Shown here piece by piece: positions 1-8,684 of a DNA stretch of 64,000 nucleotides. This stretch comes from Lysobacter changpingensis (GTDB lineage Bacteria; Pseudomonadota; Gammaproteobacteria; Xanthomonadales; Xanthomonadaceae). How positions within the stretch are numbered: the first letter of the stretch is position 1; every line of letters starts with the position of its first letter. The notes under the pieces are model-generated. The model did not search any database and was not told the origin of the DNA. It saw nothing but the letters and a program-made list of their open reading frames with translations. The DNA is taken from NCBI RefSeq assembly GCF_017308985.1, contig NZ_JADWPE010000007.1:124001-188000 (forward strand), read 5' to 3'. The position numbers and the translations under genes are program-made.

Positions 1-3000
1 CGACGTAGAACACCGGGATCAGCAGCAGGCCGAGGAAGGTCGCGAAGATCATGCCGCCGATCACGCCGGTACCGATCGCGTGACGCGAGTTGGCGCCGGC
101 GCCGCTGGAAATCGCCAGCGGGAACACGCCCATGATGAAGGCGAACGACGTCATCAGGATCGGGCGGAAACGCAGGTGCGCCGCTTCGATCGTCGCCTCG
201 CGCAGCGTCTTGCCGTGCTGGCGCTGCTCGATGGCGAACTCCACGATCAGGATCGCGTTCTTGGCGGCAAGGCCAATCACCGTGATCAGGCCGATCTTGA
301 AGTAGATGTCGTTCGGCAGGCCGCGCAGCAGCGAGAACAGCACCGCGCCGAGCGCGCCCAGCGGCACGACCAGCAGCACCGCGACCGGCACCGACCAGCT
401 TTCGTACAGCGCCGCGAGGCACAGGAACACCACCAGGATCGACAGCGCGAGCAGCGCCGGCGCCTGGTTGCCCGACAGGATTTCCTGGTACGACTGGCCC
501 GTCCAGTCGTAGCCGAAGCCCTGCGGCAGGTCGTTCTCGACGATGTTCTGCATCGCGGTCATCGCCTCGCCCGAGCTGTGGCCCGGCGCCTGCGAACCGA
601 CGATTTCCACCGCGGCGTAACCGTTGTAACGCGTGAGCGACGGCGACGCGGTGATCCAGTGGCTGCGCACGACGTTCGACAGCGGCACCATCGACGCGGC
701 CTCGCCCTCGGCCGGCTGCGTGAGCGGGCTGGGCGTGTAGAAGCGCGCGAGCGATTCCGGACCGGTGCGGTACGGCGCATCGGCCTGCATGGTCACGCGC
801 TTCACGCGGCCTTCGTCGACGAAGTCGTTGACGTACACCGGCGCCAGCATCAGCTGGATCGCGCTGTAGATGTCGCCCACCGACAAGCCCATCGACTGTG
901 CCTGCACGCGGTCGACGTCCAGCCGCAGCTGCGGCGACTCTTCCAGCTGGTTCGGACGCACCGCCGTCAGCGCCTGGTTCTGCGCGGCCTTGCCGAGCAG
1001 CACGTTGCGCGCTTCGGTCAGGGCTTCGCGTCCCTGGCCGCTGCGGTCCTGCAGGTACATGTCGAAGCCGCCGAACTGGCCCAGGCCCGACACCGTCGGC
1101 AGGTTGATCACGAAGATCTGCGCGTCGCGGATGCCGAACAGCGCCATGTTCGCCTTCTGGATGAACTCGGCGGCGGTGACGTCGCGGTCGTCCCACGGCT
1201 TGAGGCGGATGAACGCGATGCCCACGTTCTCGCCCTGGCCCACGAAGCTGAAGCCGGCGACGGTGAAGATGCCGTCGAACGCCTCGTCCTTCTCCATCGT
1301 CTGGCGCACCTGGTCCAGCACGGCGTTGGTGCGGTTGATGGTCGCGCCCGGCGGCAGGTTGATCAGCGCGATGGCGTAGCCCTGATCTTCCTCGGGGAGG
1401 AAGCTGCCCGGCATGCGCGTGAACAGGAAGCCGCACAGCACCACCAGCACGCCGAACACCATCATCCAGCGCGGCGTGTGCTTGATCGCGCTGCCGATGT
1501 GGCCGACGTACGTCTTGGCGACCTTGTCGTAGTACTTGTTGAAGGTGCGGAAGACGATGTTGTCGCGGTGGTGGTCGGCGGTGGGCTTCAGCAGCGTCGC
1601 GCACAGCGCGGGCGTGAAGCCCAGCGCGAGGAACGCCGAGAAGAACATCGCCATGGCGATGGTGATGGCGAACTGCTTGTAGATCTCGCCCGCCGAACCG
1701 CCCTGGAACGCGGACGGGATGAACACCGCCGCCAGCACGACCGTGATCGCCACGACCGCGCCGCTGATCTGCGTCATCGACTTGCGCGTGGCGGCCTTCG
1801 GCGACAGGCCTTCCTCGGTCATGATGCGTTCGACGTTCTCGATCACCACGATCGCGTCGTCCACCACGATGCCGATCGCCAGCACCATGCCGAACAGGCT
1901 GAGCTGGTTGATGGTGAAGCCGATGAAGTACATCCCCAGGAACGTGCCGAGCAGCGCGATCGGGATCACCAGCGTCGGGATCAGCGTCGCCCGGAAGTTC
2001 TGCAGGAAGATAAGCATCACCAGGAAGACGAGCACGATCGCCTCGAACAGCGTCTTGATCACTTCCTTGATCGAGACGGCGACGAAGGTCGAGCTGTCGT
2101 ACGGCGAGAACCAGGTCACGCCCTTGGGGAACGTGGCCTGCAGTTCGTTCATGCGCTGCGTGACGGCTTCGGCGACGCCCAGCGCGTTGGCGCCCGGCGC
2201 CAGCTGGATCGCGAAACCGGCCGCGGGCTTGCCGTCCCAGCGGCTGTCGAAGCCGTAGGAGGTGGCGCCCAGGCCGACGCGCGCGACATCGCGAAGGCGC
2301 ACGGTGGTGCCGTCGGCATTGGTGCGCAGGATGATGTTGCCGAACTGCTCGGGCGTGCTGAAGCGGCCTTCGGCGGACACCGTCGCGGTGAAGCCCTGCT
2401 CGACCGGCGCGGGATCGGCGCCGATCTTGCCGGCCGCGAACTGCACGTTCTGCGAGCGGACCGCCTGCAGCACCTGCGTCGCCGACAGGCCGAAGCCGCG
2501 CAGACGATCCGGGTTCAACCAGATGTTCATCGCGTATTCGCTGCCGAACTGCTGGGTGCTGCCGACGCCCGGCACGCGCGCGATCTGGTCGAGCACGCGC
2601 GAGCCGATGATGTCGCTCAGCGCGTCGCGGTCCATCGTGTCGTCGTCGCTACGCAGCGCGACGACCTTCAGGAAGCCCGCATTCGCCTTGGCGACGACCA
2701 CGCCCTGCTGGGTCACTTCGGTCGGCAGACGCGGCGTGGCGAGCGCGACCTTGTTCTGCACCTGCACCTGCGCGATGTCCGGATCGGTGCCCGGCGCGAA
2801 GGTGAGCGTGATGTTCGAGCCGCCGCTGGAGCTGGACGACGAGGAGAAGTAGACGAGGTTGTCGATGCCCGTCAGCTGCTGCTCGATGACCTGCGTGACC
2901 GCGCCTTCGGCCGTCTCGGCGCTCGCGCCGGGATACGACGCGGACACCGTCACCTGCGGCGGCGCGATGGAGGGATACGACTCGACGCCGAGGTTCAGGA

Positions 3001-3079
3001 TCGCGAGCACGCCGCAAAGCGAGATCAGGATCGCGATGACCCAGGCGAAGACCGGGTGGTTGATGAAGAATCTGGACAT
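1..3079 (-). CDS. RND multidrug efflux permease (AcrB/MexB family), C-terminus cut by window edge
   Basis: Inner-membrane proton-driven pump of a tripartite efflux system (HAE1 family). The reading frame starts MSRFFINHPVFAWVIAIL, the typical N-terminal first transmembrane segment of AcrB-type pumps. 1026 codons are present; AcrB has 1049 residues, so only about the last 20-30 residues lie beyond position 1. The transmembrane proton-relay pair is present as D407-D408 in GIVVDDAIVVIENVER, at the same residue numbers as in E. coli AcrB. Late motifs AAKNAILIVEFA and FRPILMTSFAFI are also intact. The start is 9 nt downstream of the adaptor gene stop, so the two form an operon. No outer-membrane channel gene is visible; it may lie past the left edge. 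Substrates cannot be inferred. Confidence 0.96.
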   Translation of the reverse strand, partial: MSRFFINHPVFAWVIAILISLCGVLAILNLGVESYPSIAPPQVTVSASYPGASAETAEGAVTQVIEQQLTGIDNLVYFSSSSSSSGGSNITLTFAPGTDPDIAQVQVQNKVALATPRLPTEVTQQGVVVAKANAGFLKVVALRSDDDTMDRDALSDIIGSRVLDQIARVPGVGSTQQFGSEYAMNIWLNPDRLRGFGLSATQVLQAVRSQNVQFAAGKIGADPAPVEQGFTATVSAEGRFSTPEQFGNIILRTNADGTTVRLRDVARVGLGATSYGFDSRWDGKPAAGFAIQLAPGANALGVAEAVTQRMNELQATFPKGVTWFSPYDSSTFVAVSIKEVIKTLFEAIVLVFLVMLIFLQNFRATLIPTLVIPIALLGTFLGMYFIGFTINQLSLFGMVLAIGIVVDDAIVVIENVERIMTEEGLSPKAATRKSMTQISGAVVAITVVLAAVFIPSAFQGGSAGEIYKQFAITIAMAMFFSAFLALGFTPALCATLLKPTADHHRDNIVFRTFNKYYDKVAKTYVGHIGSAIKHTPRWMMVFGVLVVLCGFLFTRMPGSFLPEEDQGYAIALINLPPGATINRTNAVLDQVRQTMEKDEAFDGIFTVAGFSFVGQGENVGIAFIRLKPWDDRDVTAAEFIQKANMALFGIRDAQIFVINLPTVSGLGQFGGFDMYLQDRSGQGREALTEARNVLLGKAAQNQALTAVRPNQLEESPQLRLDVDRVQAQSMGLSVGDIYSAIQLMLAPVYVNDFVDEGRVKRVTMQADAPYRTGPESLARFYTPSPLTQPAEGEAASMVPLSNVVRSHWITASPSLTRYNGYAAVEIVGSQAPGHSSGEAMTAMQNIVENDLPQGFGYDWTGQSYQEILSGNQAPALLALSILVVFLCLAALYESWSVPVAVLLVVPLGALGAVLFSLLRGLPNDIYFKIGLITVIGLAAKNAILIVEFAIEQRQHGKTLREATIEAAHLRFRPILMTSFAFIMGVFPLAISSGAGANSRHAIGTGVIGGMIFATFLGLLLIPVFYV

Positions 3080-3088
3080 GGCGGGGGA

Positions 3089-4309
3089 TTAGTCCTTCTG
3101 GGCCGGTTCCTGACCGGCTGCCTTCTTGGCCGGCTCCTCGCCGGCGGCCTTGCCGGCCTGTCCCTGCGGAGCGCCGGGCGCGGCGGCGGCGCTGCCGGCG
3201 GCGTCCGCCGGCTTGGCCGTGGCCGGCGAACCCGGCTGCGCACGCTGCACGCCCGAGACGATGACCTGGTCGTTCGGCGCCAGGCCCTGGGTCACGACCC
3301 AGTTGCCGCCCTGCTGGCGATCGGCGCGGACGTCCTTGCGCGCGACCTTGCCGTCGGCCCCCACGACCAGCACGAACGCGCTCTTCGCGTCGCGCTGCAG
3401 GCCGGCCTGCGGGACGAGGTAGGCGTTCGGCTGCGTGCCGAGCGTCGCCTGCAGCGTCACGAAGGTGCCCGGCAGCAGGTTCTTCTCCGGATTCGGGATC
3501 AGCGCGCGCAGCGCGATCGCGCCGGTGGTCGGATCGACCACGTCGCCGGAGAAGTTCAGCTTGCCCGGATGCTCGTAGGGCGTGCCGTCCGGCAGCAGCA
3601 CGGTGACAGTGGAGTCGCTCTGCGAACCGTGCGCGCGGCGGACCTGCTCCAGTTCGGACACGCTCAGCGAGAAGTTCACGTAGAGCTGGTCGATCTGGTC
3701 GACGGTCGTCAGCAATGTCGCCGTGCCCTGGCCGACGAGGGCGCCCTCGGTGACCATCTGCTGGTTCGCGCGACCGCTGATCGGCGCGGTCACCGTCGCA
3801 TAACCCAGGTTGATGCGGGCGTTGGCCAGCGCGGCTTCGGCCTGCTTCACCGCGGCGCCTGCGCTGCGCTCGGCGGCGAGCGCGTTGTCGAGGTCGGACT
3901 GCGAGACGAACTTGTCCGGGGCGAGGCGACGCGCGCGGTCGGCCGCGGCCTTCGAATTGGCGTAGTTCGCCTGCGCCGAGGCGAGCGAGGCCTGCGCCTG
4001 GCCGACTTCGGCCTGCAGCGGCGCCGGGTCGATCAGGAACAGCACCTGGCCGGCCTTCACGTCGCTGCCTTCCTCATAGACGCGCCGCTGCAGCACGCCC
4101 GGGACGCGGGCGCGCACGTCGGCGCTACGGAATGCGGCCAGGCGGCCCACCAGATCCTTCTGCAACGGCACATCGCGCGGCTGCACCTTGACCACGCCGA
4201 CTTCCGGCGGAGGCATGCCGCCCTGGGGCTGCTGATCCTTGCCGCCGCAGGCGGACAGTGCGAGGGCCAACGCGGCGGCGATCGCCACCGTGCGCGGGTT
4301 CTTGACCAT
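3089..4309 (-). CDS. RND efflux periplasmic adaptor (membrane fusion lipoprotein)
   Basis: 406-residue AcrA/MexA-type adaptor joining the RND permease to an outer-membrane channel. The N-terminus is a lipoprotein signal (MVKNPRTVAIAAALALALSAC, lipobox LSAC) that would anchor the mature protein by Cys21 to the inner membrane. Then follow the barrel-sandwich half (VGVVKVQPRDVPLQKDLVG), a coiled-coil hairpin rich in Ala/Gln, the second lipoyl half (TAPISGRANQQMVTEG) and the beta-barrel domain. The C-terminal tail is low-complexity Ala/Pro/Lys. The ATG at 4309 was chosen over an in-frame ATG at 4333 because GGAG lies 9 nt before it and it gives a clean lipoprotein signal. First gene of the adaptor-permease operon; no adjacent TetR regulator is seen. 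Confidence 0.95.
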   Translation of the reverse strand: MVKNPRTVAIAAALALALSACGGKDQQPQGGMPPPEVGVVKVQPRDVPLQKDLVGRLAAFRSADVRARVPGVLQRRVYEEGSDVKAGQVLFLIDPAPLQAEVGQAQASLASAQANYANSKAAADRARRLAPDKFVSQSDLDNALAAERSAGAAVKQAEAALANARINLGYATVTAPISGRANQQMVTEGALVGQGTATLLTTVDQIDQLYVNFSLSVSELEQVRRAHGSQSDSTVTVLLPDGTPYEHPGKLNFSGDVVDPTTGAIALRALIPNPEKNLLPGTFVTLQATLGTQPNAYLVPQAGLQRDAKSAFVLVVGADGKVARKDVRADRQQGGNWVVTQGLAPNDQVIVSGVQRAQPGSPATAKPADAAGSAAAAPGAPQGQAGKAAGEEPAKKAAGQEPAQKD

Positions 4310-4431
4310 GGGGGAAGACTCCAGTTCCTTCATTACGAGCGTCGAAGCCCGGACGGGTTCTAATTCCTATACCGCTCAGTCTAGCATTCGTCGGGAGCGG
4401 CCCATCTCCCATTGGTCACGTCTATCGGCGA

Positions 4432-5100
4432 TCAGGCCGTTTGGAGCAAAGACCACAGCTGTGCGGGATCGGGCATGTCGCGGTACGGGAGCCGTCCCCA
4501 GCACGCCACCGGGAGCCGCTGCTTCAGCAGTTCGAAGTTGTCGTCGGCGCGGGCCATGGCCGGATCGATGTCGTTGGCGATCCAGCCCGCCAGCCGCAGC
4601 CCGTCGCGTTCGATCGCACGGGCGGTCAGGCGCGCATGGCTGATGCAGCCCAGCCGCAGCCCCACGACCATCACCACCGGCAGGTCCAGCACGCGCGCCA
4701 GGTCGGCCTGGTCCAGCGTGGCCGACAGCGGGGCGGCCCAACCGCCGACGCCTTCCACCACCACCACATCGGCCTGCGCGGACAGGCGCTCGAACGCGGA
4801 CACGATGGGCGCAAGGGTAACGCGGATACCGGCGTCGCTGGCAGCCAGTTCCGGCGCCAGCGGATTGGGCAGGGCGAACGGATTCACGTCCGCATAGGCC
4901 GGCCGCGGCGAACTGGCGGCCTGCAGCGCGAGCGCGTCCTCGTTGCGCCAACCCTCCGGCGTGGCCTCGCAGCCGCTGGCGAGGGGCTTCATGCCGGCCG
5001 CCCGCAGCCCGCGTGCGCGCAACGCATGCAGCAGCGTCGCACTGGCCAGGGATTTGCCGATGCCCGTGTCGGTGCCGGTGACGAACCAGCCGCGGTTCAT
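4432..5100 (-). CDS. bioD: Dethiobiotin synthetase
   Basis: ATP-dependent cytosolic enzyme that closes the ureido ring of dethiobiotin from 7,8-diaminopelargonate and CO2, the penultimate step of biotin synthesis. 222 residues, normal for BioD. The P-loop GTDTGIGKS lies near the N-terminus; MKPLASGCE (substrate lysine region) and VVVVEGVGGWAAPLS (Walker-B-like EGxGG) follow in family order. The ATG at 5100 is preceded by GGGAGG at good spacing, so the longer frame beginning at 5118 is not needed. It stands alone; other bio genes are not in this window. The stop is about 120 nt ahead of the efflux adaptor on the same strand, so read-through is possible but not implied. Confidence 0.93.
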   Translation of the reverse strand: MNRGWFVTGTDTGIGKSLASATLLHALRARGLRAAGMKPLASGCEATPEGWRNEDALALQAASSPRPAYADVNPFALPNPLAPELAASDAGIRVTLAPIVSAFERLSAQADVVVVEGVGGWAAPLSATLDQADLARVLDLPVVMVVGLRLGCISHARLTARAIERDGLRLAGWIANDIDPAMARADDNFELLKQRLPVACWGRLPYRDMPDPAQLWSLLQTA

Positions 5101-5184
5101 GCCGCCTCCCGGTTGCACGCGGCCGTGGCGACCCCATCTACGTCGGTATCTGAGGCACTATTGCGATGTGGAAACGAGGCGCTC

Positions 5185-5670
5185 ATGTTCACCAGCGAAA
5201 GTCTAAGCGGCAGCAAGCCGGAACAGTACGAACAGCTGCTCGCGCAGGCCCGCGCGCTGGTGCACGGCGAGCGCGACCGCATCGCCAACGCGGCCAATCT
5301 GTCGGCGCTGGTCTATCACGCGCTGCCGCAGCTCAACTGGGTCGGTTTCTACTTCTTCGACGGCACCGAACTGGTGGTCGGCCCGTTCCAGGGCCTGCCG
5401 GCCTGCGTGCGCATCCCGCTCGACAAGGGCGTGTGCGGCGCGGCGGCCTCGACTCGCCAGACCCAGCGGATCGACGACGTGCACGCCTTCCCGGGCCATA
5501 TCGCCTGCGATTCGGCGTCGAACTCCGAGCTGGTCGTCCCGCTGGTGTCGTCGAAGGGCGAGCTGATCGGCGTGTTCGACCTGGACAGTCCGGTTCACGA
5601 TCGTTTCGACGTTGATGACCAGCACGGCCTGGAGGCGATCGCGCGGGCTTTCGTGGAGTCACTCGAATGA
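5185..5670 (+). CDS. msrC: Free methionine-(R)-sulfoxide reductase (GAF-domain fRMsr)
   Basis: 161-residue single GAF-domain enzyme that reduces free L-methionine-R-sulfoxide with thioredoxin. It carries NWVGFYFFDG, GPFQGLPACVRIPLDKGVCG and HIACDSASNSELVVPL. The three cysteines are C74, C84 and C108, spaced 10 and 24 apart exactly as in E. coli C84/C94/C118, including the catalytic last one, so it should be active. Start ATG is preceded by GAGG. The stop overlaps the start of the next gene as ATGA, indicating translational coupling. It is divergent from bioD across an 84-nt spacer. Confidence 0.9.
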   Translation: MFTSESLSGSKPEQYEQLLAQARALVHGERDRIANAANLSALVYHALPQLNWVGFYFFDGTELVVGPFQGLPACVRIPLDKGVCGAAASTRQTQRIDDVHAFPGHIACDSASNSELVVPLVSSKGELIGVFDLDSPVHDRFDVDDQHGLEAIARAFVESLE

Positions 5671-6038
5671 CCAGCACCGACAAGCTGCGCAACATCGGCC
5701 CGAAGTCCGCCGCCTGGCTGCGCCAGGTCGGACTGCGCACGCGCGACGACCTCGCCGCGGTGGGCACGGTGGAAGCCTTCATGCGCGTCAAGCGCGCGGG
5801 CTTCAAGCCGACGTTGAACCTGCTGTACGCGATCGAAGGCGCGCTGCAGGACTGCCACTGGCAGGAGATTTCCGACGAACGCCGCAGCGAACTGATCCTC
5901 GCCGCCGACGCCGCCACCGCGCTGCTCCCGCCGCCGCGCTACAAGCCGGCCGCCGCGCCGGTGACCACCACGCAGATGGCACGCGAGGATTCGATGGCGA
6001 TGCCGGCGTTGTTCGACGAGCCGGCGGATCGGGAGTGA
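5667..6038 (+). CDS. TfoX C-terminal-domain protein
   Basis: 123-residue protein whose first ~80 residues (LRNIGPKSAAWLRQVGLRT, then GFKPTLNLLYAIEGAL) match the helix-hairpin-type C-terminal domain of the competence regulator TfoX/Sxy. The N-terminal TfoX domain is absent, so this is a stand-alone C-terminal-domain protein; such proteins are common and have no defined biochemical role. It overlaps the upstream reductase gene by 4 nt. The last ~40 residues are Ala/Pro-rich and probably disordered. Whether it takes part in DNA uptake is unknown. Confidence 0.82.
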   Translation: MTSTDKLRNIGPKSAAWLRQVGLRTRDDLAAVGTVEAFMRVKRAGFKPTLNLLYAIEGALQDCHWQEISDERRSELILAADAATALLPPPRYKPAAAPVTTTQMAREDSMAMPALFDEPADRE

Positions 6039-6060
6039 GTCCGTAGCGTCACCGCCTCGG

Positions 6061-6105
6061 CTTCTGCTCCCTTCCCTGCTTGCAGGGAGAGTTGGGGAGG
6101 GGTGA
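6061..6105. repeat. Dispersed CTCCCT-type intergenic hairpin repeat
   Basis: Short palindrome TCCCTGCttGCAGGGA at 6073-6088 followed by GGGGAGGGG. The same layout recurs at 8491, 44546, 63788 and 63913, so it belongs to a dispersed family. Located after the TfoX-domain gene, it could act as a transcript end, though no T-run follows. Confidence 0.6.
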
Positions 6106-6254
6106 AGCATCACCCGCGGCCCTGGAAGCAACTCGCTCCAGATCTAGCAGCCTCCTTATCGCGCCCTCCACGCCGAGGCAGCGGCTCCCCCTGAGCCCCA
6201 AAAACACCCAAACGAAGCACAACCGCGAAAATGCCGTAGACTTCGCCCCGCTTC

Positions 6255-6447
6255 GAGGTGACCCGCCGGCGTCCTGCCCACGGGTTGAAACGGGAAGCCG
6301 GTGACGCCGCACCACGGCCAGTCCGGCACTGCCCCCGCAACGGTAAGCGAGCAACAGGCTCGGCACACCGCCACTGTGCGCATGCACGGGAAGGCGCCGC
6401 AGCCGGAGGACATCGTCCTCGCCCGCGAGTCCGGAGACCGGCCACGA
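6255..6447 (+). promoter_or_regulatory. Cobalamin (adenosylcobalamin) riboswitch
   Basis: Leader of the btuB-type gene with the conserved blocks of the B12 riboswitch in order: GGTG near 6257, GGGAAGCCGGTG at 6292, the core CTGCCCCCGCAACGGTAAGC around 6328-6347, GCCACTGTGCG around 6369, GGGAAGGCG, and the B12 box GAGTCCGGAGACCGGCC at 6427-6443. About 155 nt separate the B12 box from the ATG at 6602. In Gram-negatives these elements usually repress translation of cobalamin uptake genes when B12 is plentiful. The G/C-rich stretch after 6444 could form the expression-platform stem. Confidence 0.95.
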
Positions 6448-6601
6448 AGCAGGCCGCCTGGCGACAGGCCGGCCTCCACTGGTTGCGATGCGGAGGGCGT
6501 CGCGGCGGCGACGTCGGCGCGCCCGCGCCCCGTAGCGGCCTCGATTCTTCCGGCAACCGTTCCCTTTGCCGTTGGCGCCCGATCCGCGCCGGAGAATCGC
6601 G

Positions 6602-8473
6602 ATGTCCTTCCGCAGCACCGTCCACGTCCAAGCGCTCGCCCTGGCCTGCGCGTCCGCCCTGCCCCTGCTCGCGCACGCGGCGCCGCAGGCGACCGACCTG
6701 GACGAAGTCGTCGTCACCGCCAACCGCACCGCCGTCACCGTCAACGACGCGCTCGCGCCGGTGGAAGTGATCGACGCCGAACAGATCCGCCGCAGCCAGG
6801 CGCGTTCGCTGCCGGACCTGCTGCGTGGCCGCGCCGGCATCTCGCTGTCGAACCAGGGCGGCGCGGGCAAGCTCACCACGCTGTTCCTGCGCGGTGCCGA
6901 ATCCGACCACGTGCTCGTGCTCGTCGACGGCGTGCGCATCGGCTCGGCGACCTCGGGCCTGGCATCGCTGCAGGACTTGCCGGTCGACCTGATCGATCGC
7001 GTCGAAATCGTGCGCGGCCCGCGTTCGAGCCTGTACGGCGCCGACGCCATCGGCGGCGTCATCCAGGTGTTCACGCGCCGCGACCGCAACGGCTTCGCGC
7101 CGCGCGTGAGCGTCGGCGGCGGTTCCAACGGCCTCAACGAATTCTCCACCGGCTTCGGCGGTCGCAGTGGGCGCGCGTGGTTCGGCGCGGACTACTCGTA
7201 CAGCCACACGCAGGGCATCGACGCGTGCAGCGGTTACCTGGATCCGGTGACCTTCGACGGCGCGGGCTGCTTCATCGCACCGGGCTCGCAGCCCGATCGC
7301 GACGGCTACACGCGCGATGCACTGTCGGTCCGCGGCGGCATCGAGTTCGACGAACAGTGGAGCCTGGAAGGCCACGCGCTGCGCAACGAAGGCGACAACG
7401 AGTTCGACGGCGATTTCACCGATCGCGCGAAGACCGTGCAGCAGGTCGTCGGCGGCAAGCTGCGCTGGCACCCGAACAGCCGCGTCGACCTGCACCTGAC
7501 CGCCGGCCGCAACACCGATGCGTCGGACAACTACCTCGGCGACACCTACCTCGACTACTTCAGCACCTACCGCGACAGCGCCACGCTGCAGGGCGATTTC
7601 GGCCTCGCCGAGAAGCACCTGCTCAGCATCGGCCTGGACTGGCTCGACGACAGCGTGAGCAGCACGACGCAGTACGACGAGACCTCGCGCGACAACAAGG
7701 CGGCGTTCGTGCAGTACCAGGGGCGCTTCGGTGCGCAATCGCTGGAAGCCAGCGTGCGCCGCGACGACAACGAGCAGTTCGGCGGCCACACCACCGGCAG
7801 CGCCGCGTGGGGCATCGAGTTCGCGCACGGCTGGCGCATCACCGCCGGCTACGGCAGCGCGTTCAAGGCGCCGACGTTCAATGAACTGTACTACCCGTTC
7901 TTCGGCAACGCGGACCTGCATCCGGAAGAATCGGAAACCTGGGAACTCGGCACCGCCTGGCGCGGCGACACCTTCAACGTGCGACTCGACGCGTTCACCA
8001 CCGACGTGGACGACCTGATCGCCTTCGACGCCGCGATCGGCCTGCCGAACAACGTCGAACGCGCGCGCATGCGCGGCGCCGAGCTCGGCATCGACACGAC
8101 GGTCGCCGACTGGACCATCAACGGCGCGATCAGCTACCTCGACACCGAGAACCGCAGCGGCTTCTACGCGGGCAACGAGCTCGCCCGCCGTGCGAAGCAG
8201 AGCGCGCGCGTGGACGTGGATCGCGCCTTCGGCAAGTTCCGCCTGGGCGTCACCGCGGCAGGCGAAGGTTCGCGTTTCGACGACGTCGCCAACACGCGCC
8301 GCCTCGGCGGCTACGGCACGCTCGACCTGCGCGCCGAGTACGCGATCACCCCGGCCCTGACGGTGCAGGCGCGCGTGGCGAACGTGTTCGACCGCGATTA
8401 CGAGACGGTGGCGTTCTACAACCAGGCCGGCCGCGAGTGGTTCCTGACGCTGCGGTATGCGCCGGTGAACTGA
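6602..8473 (+). CDS. btuB: TonB-dependent vitamin B12 receptor
   Basis: Outer-membrane beta-barrel of 623 residues that imports corrinoids using TonB-ExbB-ExbD energy. Order: signal peptide ending AHAAPQ near residue 25, TonB box LDEVVVTANR, plug domain (ADAIGGVIQVFTRR), 22-strand barrel, and a C-terminal strand ending WFLTLRYAPVN, where an aromatic near the end guides BAM assembly. B12 specificity is inferred from the cobalamin riboswitch directly upstream; length is normal for BtuB (614 in E. coli). The ATG at 6602 is preceded by GGAG and starts the signal peptide. No btuCDF transporter genes follow in this window, so the inner-membrane part must be elsewhere. Confidence 0.93.
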   Translation: MSFRSTVHVQALALACASALPLLAHAAPQATDLDEVVVTANRTAVTVNDALAPVEVIDAEQIRRSQARSLPDLLRGRAGISLSNQGGAGKLTTLFLRGAESDHVLVLVDGVRIGSATSGLASLQDLPVDLIDRVEIVRGPRSSLYGADAIGGVIQVFTRRDRNGFAPRVSVGGGSNGLNEFSTGFGGRSGRAWFGADYSYSHTQGIDACSGYLDPVTFDGAGCFIAPGSQPDRDGYTRDALSVRGGIEFDEQWSLEGHALRNEGDNEFDGDFTDRAKTVQQVVGGKLRWHPNSRVDLHLTAGRNTDASDNYLGDTYLDYFSTYRDSATLQGDFGLAEKHLLSIGLDWLDDSVSSTTQYDETSRDNKAAFVQYQGRFGAQSLEASVRRDDNEQFGGHTTGSAAWGIEFAHGWRITAGYGSAFKAPTFNELYYPFFGNADLHPEESETWELGTAWRGDTFNVRLDAFTTDVDDLIAFDAAIGLPNNVERARMRGAELGIDTTVADWTINGAISYLDTENRSGFYAGNELARRAKQSARVDVDRAFGKFRLGVTAAGEGSRFDDVANTRRLGGYGTLDLRAEYAITPALTVQARVANVFDRDYETVAFYNQAGREWFLTLRYAPVN

Positions 8474-8477
8474 GCTT

Positions 8478-8530
8478 CCTGCTTCTGCTCCCTCCCCTGC
8501 GAATGCAGGGGAGGGTGGGGAGGGGCTGCG
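8478..8530 (+). terminator. Repeat hairpin after btuB, likely terminator
   Basis: Perfect 10-bp stem CCTCCCCTGC / GCAGGGGAGG with a GAAT loop at 8491-8514, 18 nt past the btuB stop. It is another copy of the dispersed hairpin family and lacks a strong T-run, so intrinsic termination is likely but unproven. The rest of the 8474-8684 spacer shows nothing recognisable. Confidence 0.5.
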
Positions 8531-8684
8531 TACACAGCGCGGCCGACCGGACGAAGGCGTCGTTCAGGTCACCGCACCTCCCAGCCCGCGACCTCTCCCA
8601 CCGGAAGACAGCCTCAACCATCGCGCGACGCCGCGATCACGACCGCATCGCGATCCTACCCTTCAGTCCCCAGTCGCGCGCGAC

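Noticed and set aside
80-4363. 1427-codon open frame on the plus strand across the efflux genes
   Set aside because: It is the antisense of the RND permease and adaptor; Arg/His/Asp-rich text without domains, produced by high G+C.
6301-7884. Long plus-strand frame over the riboswitch and btuB
   Set aside because: It starts inside the riboswitch, has Arg-rich shadow text and overlaps the clear btuB frame.
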